Shown: one piece after another, positions 35,729 through 42,223 of the stretch | Numbering within the stretch: the first letter of the stretch is position 1 | How the letters are laid out: each line of letters opens with the position of its first letter | DNA from: Myxococcales bacterium | GTDB lineage: Bacteria; Myxococcota_A; Polyangia; Haliangiales; Haliangiaceae | Direction: 5' to 3' | Length of the DNA stretch: 64,000 nt | Assembly (NCBI GenBank): GCA_028287135.1 | Contig: JAQBQE010000002.1 | Location: 124,001 to 188,000, forward strand | Program-made: the position numbers and the translations under genes | The notes under the pieces: generated by a model | What the model saw: only the letters and a program-made list of their open reading frames with translations | The model's database searches: none | What the model was told of the DNA's origin: nothing

Positions 35729-36715
35729 CTAGTCGCGCTTGATCCAGCCGCGACGTCGGAAGATCCACAGCTGGATCGCGACGCCGACGACGAACAGCGC
35801 GAGCAGTGCCCAGAACGCCCACTCGGAGTGCTGCAACGGCACGCCGCCGACGTTGACCCCGAGCAGCGAGCACACGAAGCCGAGCGGCAAGAACACGGCC
35901 GTGATGATCGACAGCACGTAGAGCCGCTGGTTGGTCAGCTCCCCCATGCGCGATGCGATCTCTTCCTGGGTGACCGCCGCGCGGTCGCGGACCGAGTCGA
36001 GCTCCTCGATCGAGCGCATCATCCGGTCCGCACTCTCGGCCACCTGCTGGCGTTCGGACGCGGTCAGCCAGGGCAGGGGGATGGAGGCGAGCTTGGTCAG
36101 CGCTTCGCGCTGCGGCGCGAGGAACCGCCGCAATCCGATCGCACGCCGCCGATGATCGGCGAGGTGCGCGCGCAGGTCAGCGCCACGCTTCTCCGACAGG
36201 ATCAGATCCTCGGACGCCGCGATGTCATCGCCGAGCGTATCGACCCGCATCACCACGTGGTCGACGATCCGATCGACGAGCTGGACCACGACATCGGCGG
36301 CACCGCGCGGCCCGCGTCCGACCTCGGCATCCGCCGCGAGGGTCTTCAACGAGCGAGAGACCCGGTGGCGCATCGTGATGACGCGGTTCGGCTCGGCCCA
36401 CACCCGCACCGAGATCATGTCCTCGGGCTCGGAGCCCTGGTTCTGGTTGATCCCGCGGACGATCACCATCAGCGCATCGCCATGCGCGATCGCGCGCGGG
36501 CGCGGATCGGCGTCGACCAGGGCGTCACGCGAGACCGGATCGATGCCACTCTCGGTCTCGAGCCAGCGCATCGCATCGGGCGCGCTGTAATCGATGTTGA
36601 CCCACAGCACCCCGTGGCTGGGCGTCCAGGCCGACACGCCGGCCCAGTCGAGGCGCTGCGCACCACCCTTGCCGTCGAGCAAGAAGGCGTCGAGCAGACC
36701 GGACTCGGTGGACAT
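35729..36715 (-). CDS. CorA-superfamily cation transporter, ZntB-like
   Basis: 328 aa from ATG 36715. A large soluble N-terminal domain (about 1-260) precedes two membrane helices. The signature before the loop is LLGVNVGG, GVN in place of the canonical CorA GMN, which is the form seen in ZntB-type transporters; therefore zinc or another divalent cation is more likely than magnesium (inference). The C-terminus IFRRRGWIKRD is basic and cytosolic, typical of the family. It is divergent from the VanX gene with 28 bp between starts. Confidence 0.88.
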   Translation of the reverse strand: MSTESGLLDAFLLDGKGGAQRLDWAGVSAWTPSHGVLWVNIDYSAPDAMRWLETESGIDPVSRDALVDADPRPRAIAHGDALMVIVRGINQNQGSEPEDMISVRVWAEPNRVITMRHRVSRSLKTLAADAEVGRGPRGAADVVVQLVDRIVDHVVMRVDTLGDDIAASEDLILSEKRGADLRAHLADHRRRAIGLRRFLAPQREALTKLASIPLPWLTASERQQVAESADRMMRSIEELDSVRDRAAVTQEEIASRMGELTNQRLYVLSIITAVFLPLGFVCSLLGVNVGGVPLQHSEWAFWALLALFVVGVAIQLWIFRRRGWIKRD

Positions 36716-36736
36716 GCGGGGCTGTTGTACTACGCT
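36709..36736 (+). promoter_or_regulatory. Promoter of the VanX-like gene
   Basis: TGGACA (36709-36714, 5 of 6 to TTGACA), a 16-nt spacer and TACGCT (36731-36736) end 7 nt before GTG 36744. The -35 lies inside the first codons of the divergent transporter gene. Confidence 0.6.
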
Positions 36737-36743
36737 TCAGGGC

Positions 36744-37358
36744 GTGCCCTGGCGCCGTGCGGTGATGGTCGTGCTGCTCGTCGCGATCACGGTGCCATCC
36801 GCCGTCGGACGCGCCGACGAGAAACCGGGCGACCTCGTCGACGTCCACACGGTGATCCCCGATGCAGTGCTCGACCTGCGGTACGCCACCGCGAACAACT
36901 TCACCGGCGAGGTGCTGTATCCCGCTGCGGTCTGCAAGCTCCGCCGCGCCGTCCTCGCCCGGCTCGCCAAGGCAGCCGCGCGGCTCCGTGCGCAGGATCG
37001 CCGGCTGCTGATCTGGGATTGCTACCGCCCGAGCTCGATCCAGCAGGTGCTGTGGGACCGGACCTCGGATCACCGCTACGTCGCCGATCCGAAGCTCGGA
37101 TCGAATCACAGTCGTGGTGCGGCGATCGATCTCGCGATCGTCGACAAGGACGGCAACCCGGTCGCGCTACCGACCGAGTTCGATGACTTCACGCGGGCTG
37201 CCCATCGGGTGCGTGCGCTCGCCGGTCCGAACGGTGCCGAGGCTCGGCGACTCGCGGCGGCGATGAAGCGGGCGGGGTTCATCGGGATCCCGCTCGAGTG
37301 GTGGCACTTCGATGCCGCCGACCGTGCGAAGTACCCGCTGTCCGACGATCCGTTGTAG
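36744..37358 (+). CDS. Secreted D-alanyl-D-alanine dipeptidase (VanX/DdpX family)
   Basis: 204 aa from GTG 36744, chosen because it supplies the WRR n-region of a signal peptide (VPWRRAVMVVLLVAITVPSA); ATG 36765 would shorten it. Zinc-peptidase M15D motifs: LDLRYATANNFTG, the first ligands in SNHSRGAAIDLAIVD (SxHxxGxAxD) and EWWHFD. These cleave D-Ala-D-Ala; outside vancomycin clusters they recycle or scavenge peptidoglycan dipeptides. No VanH/VanA genes are nearby, so a resistance role is not supported. Confidence 0.92.
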   Translation: MPWRRAVMVVLLVAITVPSAVGRADEKPGDLVDVHTVIPDAVLDLRYATANNFTGEVLYPAAVCKLRRAVLARLAKAAARLRAQDRRLLIWDCYRPSSIQQVLWDRTSDHRYVADPKLGSNHSRGAAIDLAIVDKDGNPVALPTEFDDFTRAAHRVRALAGPNGAEARRLAAAMKRAGFIGIPLEWWHFDAADRAKYPLSDDPL

Positions 37359-37413
37359 GGCCGCGTAGAGCGGCAATTCACCGCACGAACCGGTGCGCGG
37401 TTGCTGGGCCCTG

Positions 37414-37419
37414 TAGCAT
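37414..37419 (+). promoter_or_regulatory. -10-like hexamer TAGCAT for the bd-like oxidase operon
   Basis: TAGCAT ends 9 nt before GTG 37429, in the 70-bp space after the VanX gene. Confidence 0.45.
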
Positions 37420-37428
37420 CCAACCTGC

Positions 37429-38820
37429 GTGGACTCTCCGGTTCCCTACTACCCCGTCAATGAATTCGGTCCCCTGATGAAGGGGCTCGTGATCGGTGGT
37501 GTCGGCATCTTCCACGTCTTCCTCGCGCAGTTCGCGATCGGTGGCGGGATGCTGCTCTACTACTTCGAGCGGCTCGGTCAGCGCGGCGTCCCCGATGCAC
37601 GGACGTTCGTCGACAGCACGTTCAAGGTGCTGGTCCTCGTCAGCTTCGTGGTCGGCGCGCTCAGCGGTGTCGCGATGTGGTTCACGACGATCCAGGTCGG
37701 TGCCCGCACGATCGGCCTGATGATCGACGAGTTTCACTGGCTGTGGGCAACCGAGTGGGTGTGGTTCGGGATCGAGATCTCCGCCGGCTATGCGTTCTAT
37801 CGGTTCGGGCCCACGCTCGATCACAAGGCGCGTCGACGCCTCCTTGCGATCTACGCGATCGCCTCGTGGATGAGCCTGTTCTGGATCAACGGGATCCTCG
37901 CGTGGCAGCTGACGCCGGGCCGCTGGCTCGAGGGCGGTGGCATGTGGGCCGGGTTCTTCAACCCGAGCTTCTGGCCCTCGCTGCTGTTCCGCACGGCGGT
38001 GGCAACGACGCTCGCTGCACTTGTCGCGTGCATCGTGATCAACACGATGGATCTCCCGCGGGAGCGCAAGGCCGCGTTGATCCGGATCGCGTCCCGGTTT
38101 GCCGTGCCGATGGCAGTGATGCCGTTGCTCGGGATGTGGTTCGTCGCGGTGATCCCTGCCGATAGCCGGCAGTGGCTGATGGGCGGCAGCATGCCGATGA
38201 CGATGTTCGTCGGGGTGGCAGCGGCCGCGTCCCTGCTGATCGGCGCGTACGTGGTGGTCGGCCTGGTCCTCAAGCGGCTGTACATCAACGGCGCCACGGC
38301 GACGCTGCTCCTCGCGCTGGCGTTCGGTGCCACCGCGGCGGGTGAGTTCGTGCGCGAGGGCGCGCGCAAGCCGTACACCGTGCGCGGTGTCCTGTACTCG
38401 ACGTCGATCACCCCCGCCGAGGTCGCCGCCCTCCGGATCGACGGCGCGACCAAGCACGACCCGTATCCGCTGCGTGATCAGGCGCGGTACCCGACCCCGC
38501 AGCTCGTCCACGGGGCCAAGGTTCACCGCACGCTGTGCGACGCGTGCCACACGTTGCATGGAGCGAACGCGGTCGTCGAGCTCACGCGAACGTGGACCGA
38601 CGACCAGCTGCGCCTCAACATCTCGAAGCTCCAGCGCACGAAGGCGTTCATGCCTCCGTTTGCCGGGAACGCTGCGGATGTCGAGGCGGTCGTCCAGCTG
38701 CTGCGCTGGGAGGCCGCCGGCACACCGGCGAGGTGGCCTGTCAGTGACGACCCCGCGACGCTCGCGCAGATCAAGACCTGGCTCGACGAGGTCGGCACCT
38801 CGGCCGCAGGTGAACCATGA
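37429..38820 (+). CDS. bd-oxidase-like subunit I fused to a cytochrome c domain
   Basis: 463 aa from GTG 37429. The N-terminal part is a shortened CydA-like membrane protein with about eight helices. GIFHVFLAQFAIGGGMLLYY carries the His in the position of a haem ligand, and LWATEWVWFGIEISAGYAFY is the second conserved block. The long periplasmic quinol loop of CydA is not apparent. After residue about 335 comes a soluble domain with CDACH (Cys370-His374) and a distal Met in FMPPFAGN, a class I cytochrome c. The electron donor may therefore be haem c rather than quinol (inference). Its stop overlaps the start of the next membrane gene. Confidence 0.8.
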   Translation: MDSPVPYYPVNEFGPLMKGLVIGGVGIFHVFLAQFAIGGGMLLYYFERLGQRGVPDARTFVDSTFKVLVLVSFVVGALSGVAMWFTTIQVGARTIGLMIDEFHWLWATEWVWFGIEISAGYAFYRFGPTLDHKARRRLLAIYAIASWMSLFWINGILAWQLTPGRWLEGGGMWAGFFNPSFWPSLLFRTAVATTLAALVACIVINTMDLPRERKAALIRIASRFAVPMAVMPLLGMWFVAVIPADSRQWLMGGSMPMTMFVGVAAAASLLIGAYVVVGLVLKRLYINGATATLLLALAFGATAAGEFVREGARKPYTVRGVLYSTSITPAEVAALRIDGATKHDPYPLRDQARYPTPQLVHGAKVHRTLCDACHTLHGANAVVELTRTWTDDQLRLNISKLQRTKAFMPPFAGNAADVEAVVQLLRWEAAGTPARWPVSDDPATLAQIKTWLDEVGTSAAGEP

Positions 38821-39794
38821 TGTGGCCGTTCGCTAGCCCGCACTCCGGCTGGCTCGTCCTCTACCTGCTGACGTTCGCAGTCCACATCGTGCTGGTCAGC
38901 TACGTGCTCGCTGGCACGACGTACGCGCTGATCCAGGCACTGCGCAAGAAGCAGGATCCGATCGCGGAGCGCGCGCGTGACCTGTTGCCGTTCATGCTCG
39001 GGCTCGGGATCACGGCGGGCGTCGCGCCGCTGCTGTTCATCCAGCTGCTGTATCAGCAGCCGTTCTACACGGCGAACCTGTTGCTCGGGCCGCGCTGGGG
39101 TGCGGTGGTGCCGGCGCTGATCGTCGGCTTCTATGCGCTGTATCTCGCCAAGGCGACCCAGACGCTGCGGATCCGCCGTCTCGCGCTCGGCGTCGGCGTG
39201 GTGTGCTTCTCGTTCGTCGCGTGGTCGTGGACCGAGATCCACCTCCTGATGCAGGATCAGCCGGCCTGGCGCGAGATGTACGCAGCCGGTGATCGGATGT
39301 ACGCACAGACCGGAGTCCTGCCGCGGCTCTTGCTGTGGCTCGGCGCGATGATGACGCTGTTCGCGACGCTCGCTGCGTGGTGGGCCGCAGCGCCGGAGCG
39401 CCGCCGCCTCGCCGTGATCGCGCTCGCCGGCCGGGCGGTCAGCGCGCTCGCCGTCGTGCTGCTGGTGATGGGAGATGCGACGGTGATCTCCGCCGCGCAC
39501 GGCTGGCTCTACCTGATGATCGCCGCGGTTGCGATCGAGGTCGCAGGCTGGGTGTGGATCCGGCTCGCGCCCGACGGTGCAGGGCTGACGCTCGTCACCG
39601 CGGCGAGCACGGCAGCGTTGCTCGCCGGCGTGGTCGTGCGTGAAGCGCCTCGGCTCGCGACGATCGAGCCACCGCGGGCGGCGGCGCTCGAGGCCTCCGG
39701 GTTCCCGGTGTTCGCGCTGACCGCCGTGCTCGGCATCGCGCTGATCGTGTGGATCGTTCGCTCGATCCGCGATCGCGCGGTGCCTCCGAGCTAG
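38817..39794 (+). CDS. Membrane partner subunit of the bd-like oxidase
   Basis: 325 aa; ATG 38817 (ATGA overlap). About eight or nine transmembrane helices, beginning GWLVLYLLTFAVHIVLVSYV, then LLPFMLGLGITAGVAPLLF, GAVVPALIVGFYALYLA and LLLWLGAMMTLFATLAA, with a basic C-terminus. Conserved His and Trp/Glu residues in helices (FAVHIV, AWSWTEIHLL) could bind cofactors. It replaces CydB in position, but similarity to CydB cannot be judged by eye. The stop shares CTAG with the convergent ahpD. Confidence 0.65.
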   Translation: MMWPFASPHSGWLVLYLLTFAVHIVLVSYVLAGTTYALIQALRKKQDPIAERARDLLPFMLGLGITAGVAPLLFIQLLYQQPFYTANLLLGPRWGAVVPALIVGFYALYLAKATQTLRIRRLALGVGVVCFSFVAWSWTEIHLLMQDQPAWREMYAAGDRMYAQTGVLPRLLLWLGAMMTLFATLAAWWAAAPERRRLAVIALAGRAVSALAVVLLVMGDATVISAAHGWLYLMIAAVAIEVAGWVWIRLAPDGAGLTLVTAASTAALLAGVVVREAPRLATIEPPRAAALEASGFPVFALTAVLGIALIVWIVRSIRDRAVPPS

Positions 39795-40306
39795 CCCAGC
39801 GTCAGGGCCACTGCGTGGATCACCGACGCGATCCGCACGGCGTCCTGCACGACTTCCTTGGATCCGCCGCGCTCGCGCACGACCTTCTCGTGCGAGCGAA
39901 CGCATTGCTCGCAGCCGGTGATCGCCGACGACGCGAGGCACCACAGCTCGAAGTCGAGATGCTCGACGCCTGGCTTGCCGATGATCTGCATGCGAAGTCG
40001 CGCAGGCATCGCGCCGTACTCGGCGGTGTCGCCCATCATGTGAACGAACCGGTAGTAGACGTTGTTCATCCCCATGATCGACGCGGCACCGCGCGCGGCA
40101 GTCTGCGCCTCGGGCGTCAGGTGCGCCGCCGCATCGGCCTCGACCGCCGCGAGCACCTCGGCATTGCGCGAGGTGACCGCGGCCGCGAGCGCGGTGCCCC
40201 ACGCCTGCTGCGGAGTCAGTGCCGTCGATCCAGCGATCACACCGAGGTTGAGCCGGAGATCTCGGGCGTGGTCGGGGACCCTATCCTTGAGCTGTTCGAG
40301 GGACAT
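39791..40306 (-). CDS. ahpD: Alkylhydroperoxidase AhpD
   Basis: 171 aa. All-helical AhpD/CMD fold with the redox pair in ITGCEQCVRSHEKVV (Cys132, Cys135, His139) and the proton-relay Glu (DFELWC). In mycobacteria AhpD works as the reductase partner of AhpC through a lipoyl adaptor. It begins 11 nt after the ahpC stop, so the two form an operon transcribed away from oxyR. Confidence 0.95.
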   Translation of the reverse strand: MSLEQLKDRVPDHARDLRLNLGVIAGSTALTPQQAWGTALAAAVTSRNAEVLAAVEADAAAHLTPEAQTAARGAASIMGMNNVYYRFVHMMGDTAEYGAMPARLRMQIIGKPGVEHLDFELWCLASSAITGCEQCVRSHEKVVRERGGSKEVVQDAVRIASVIHAVALTLG

Positions 40307-40317
40307 GCGTGCTCCTT

Positions 40318-40851
40318 TCAGGCCGCGCTTGCGGTCAGGGTCTTCTCGCCCTTCTGCCAGTTGCAGGGGCAGAGCTCGTCGGTCTGCAGTGCGTCGAGGA
40401 CGCGCAGGACCTCCGCAGGATTACGGCCGACGTTGAGGTCGTTGACAACCACGAACCGGATCACGCCCTGCGGATCGACGACGAACGTCGCTCGCAGCGC
40501 GACTCCTTCTTCCTTGTCGAGGATTCCGAGCGCCTGGGACAGCTCGCGCTTGATGTCGGCGATCATCGGGAACGGAAGATCCGTGAGATCCTCGTGCGAG
40601 TTTCGCCATGCGAGGTGAACGAACTCGCTATCGGTCGAGGCGCCGAGGATCTGGGTCTCGCGATCCCTGAACTCGCGTGCAAGCTTTCCGAAAGCCGCGA
40701 TCTCGGTCGGGCAGACGAACGTGAAGTCCTTGGGCCAGAAGAAGTAGACCTTCCAGCCGTCGTAGGTCGTGTCGGTGATGTGAATGAACTGCTTGTCAGC
40801 AGCGACGGCCTTGGCCGCGAACGCGGGGAACTTGTCTCCAATGGTGAGCAT
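40318..40851 (-). CDS. ahpC: Peroxiredoxin AhpC
   Basis: 177 aa from ATG 40851 with ribosome site AAGGAAA seven bases upstream; frames further upstream overlap oxyR and are not protein-like. Peroxidatic Cys47 (DFTFVCPTEI) and resolving cysteines near the end (DELCPCNW, Cys161/163). The Cys-Pro-Cys and lengths resemble the mycobacterial AhpC that pairs with AhpD. It reduces H2O2, alkyl peroxides and peroxynitrite. Confidence 0.96.
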   Translation of the reverse strand: MLTIGDKFPAFAAKAVAADKQFIHITDTTYDGWKVYFFWPKDFTFVCPTEIAAFGKLAREFRDRETQILGASTDSEFVHLAWRNSHEDLTDLPFPMIADIKRELSQALGILDKEEGVALRATFVVDPQGVIRFVVVNDLNVGRNPAEVLRVLDALQTDELCPCNWQKGEKTLTASAA

Positions 40852-40898
40852 CTGATGTTTCCTTTTCTGAGACCCACTATTGGCCGCGCTCGCTGATA

Positions 40899-40904
40899 AG
40901 TCTA
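40899..40904 (-). promoter_or_regulatory. -10 element of ahpC, TAGACT
   Basis: On the minus strand TAGACT (40904-40899) lies 22 nt downstream of the OxyR half-site pair, so OxyR would bind across the weak -35 as in class I activation. It predicts a leader of about 40 nt for ahpC. Confidence 0.5.
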
Positions 40905-40926
40905 ATGACGTAAGCTGATGGGTGTG

Positions 40927-40941
40927 ATAGGAATGATCTAT
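40927..40941. promoter_or_regulatory. OxyR operator, ATAG-N7-CTAT
   Basis: ATAG (40927-40930), seven bases and CTAT (40938-40941) form the exact core half of the known OxyR recognition pattern ATAG-N7-CTAT. It touches the oxyR start region (ATG 40944) and is about 76 nt upstream of ahpC, fitting autorepression plus ahpC activation. A second half-pair upstream is degenerate. Confidence 0.8.
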
Positions 40942-40943
40942 CA

Positions 40944-41864
40944 ATGGACCGTCCGTCGATTCGTCAGCTCGAGTGTCTGGTCGCGGTGTCCGAGCACGGC
41001 AGCTTTCGCAAGGCAGCGACCGCTCTCGGAATCTCGCAACCCGCACTCTCCGCGCAGGTGCAGGCCGTCGAAGGTCTGCTCGGCGTCCAGGTCTTCGAGC
41101 GCGATCGGCGCAGCGTCCTCGTCACGCCGGCCGGGGAGGACATCGTGGGCCGCGCGCGCGAGGCGCTGGTCGCGATCGATGGTGTGCACGATGCGGCGCG
41201 CCGTCGTGGTGAGCCCCTGGTCGGCCCGCTCCGCCTCGGTGTGATCCCCACGGTCGCGCCCTACTGGTTACCCGCACTGCTGCCCAGCGTGCGTTCGCGG
41301 TTCCCCCGGCTCGAGCTGATCCTCCGCGAGGACCAGACGGCCCGGTTGCTCGCACAGCTCACGGCGGGGCAACTCGATGCTGCCATGGTGGCGATTCCCG
41401 TCCCGGGCGACCTGACGACGGCAGCGATCGCGCGCGAGTCGTTCGTGCTCGCGGCCCGCCGCGGCTCGCAGATCGTGAAGAAGCGCGGCCGGATCAACGA
41501 GCGCGATCTCGATCAGGAGACCGTGCTCCTGCTCGAGGACGGTCACTGTCTCCGCGATCAGGCGCTCGCCGTGTGCGAGCGAGGTGGTGCCGTCGAGTCG
41601 ATGGAGGTGCGCGCGACCAGCCTGCCGACCCTGGTCCAGATGGTCGCCGGTGGGCTCGGTGTCACCTTGCTGCCGGAGGCCGCAGCCGATGCACTCGTCC
41701 AGTCGCGCGGACCGATCGAGGTCGCGGCGTTCGCCGATCCCGTTCCCGGGCGGACGCTCGGGCTCGCCTGGCGCACCTCGTCGGCGCGGCTTCGCGAGTT
41801 CCGGATGCTCGCGGAGACGATGAGCGGCGCCGCCGACTCGTTCCTCCAGAAGCTCCGCCGATGA
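40944..41864 (+). CDS. oxyR: OxyR hydrogen-peroxide sensing LysR-type regulator
   Basis: 306 aa. N-terminal winged helix (IRQLECLVAVSEHGSFRKAA), then the LysR effector domain with the redox disulfide motif EDGHCLRDQALAVC: Cys202 and Cys211 with the same nine-residue spacing as Cys199/Cys208 of E. coli OxyR, followed by RATSLPTLVQMVAGGLGVTL. Divergent from ahpC-ahpD, the classical arrangement. Its stop overlaps the next start (ATGA). Confidence 0.95.
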   Translation: MDRPSIRQLECLVAVSEHGSFRKAATALGISQPALSAQVQAVEGLLGVQVFERDRRSVLVTPAGEDIVGRAREALVAIDGVHDAARRRGEPLVGPLRLGVIPTVAPYWLPALLPSVRSRFPRLELILREDQTARLLAQLTAGQLDAAMVAIPVPGDLTTAAIARESFVLAARRGSQIVKKRGRINERDLDQETVLLLEDGHCLRDQALAVCERGGAVESMEVRATSLPTLVQMVAGGLGVTLLPEAAADALVQSRGPIEVAAFADPVPGRTLGLAWRTSSARLREFRMLAETMSGAADSFLQKLRR

Positions 41865-42223
41865 TCGAGATCGCGTCGTGTCCGCTGTGCGATGCACCCG
41901 CGACGGGGACCCGGTGCTCGTGTGGCTATGACTTCACGACCGGCGATCCCGGGCTCGCGATCGAGGCCCGCAAGACGCGGTTCCTCAGCGCCCGGCGGAG
42001 GTTGCGGCGTGGCTTCGTGATCCTGGCGACCCTGCCGATCACGGTCGCGATCGCACAGGCGGCGCCGTCGGTGCTGCTCCTGCTGCGGGCGGTCTGGCTG
42101 ACGCAGCTGTTCGCGAGCGCGTACTTCATCGTCGGCGGGCTGCGCACCTACGTCGTGGCGCGCCGCGAGCTCGCGGCAGCGACGCAGCTCCAGCAGCTAC
42201 CGAGCGCTCGCGTCGTCCGCTGA
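41861..42223 (+). CDS. Small zinc-ribbon membrane protein
   Basis: 120 aa; ATG 41861 overlaps the oxyR stop, so it is cotranslated. The N-terminus has two cysteine pairs (CPLCDAPATGTRCSCGYDF), a probable zinc ribbon, followed by basic residues and two hydrophobic helices (GFVILATLPITVAIAQ and WLTQLFASAYFIVGGL). No family recognised. Coupling to oxyR suggests a redox-linked or membrane-stress role (inference). Confidence 0.6.
   Translation: MIEIASCPLCDAPATGTRCSCGYDFTTGDPGLAIEARKTRFLSARRRLRRGFVILATLPITVAIAQAAPSVLLLLRAVWLTQLFASAYFIVGGLRTYVVARRELAAATQLQQLPSARVVR

Noticed and set aside
36744..37358. Vancomycin-resistance cluster
   Set aside because: Only the VanX-like dipeptidase is present; no VanH, VanA or regulators nearby, and orphan copies are common.
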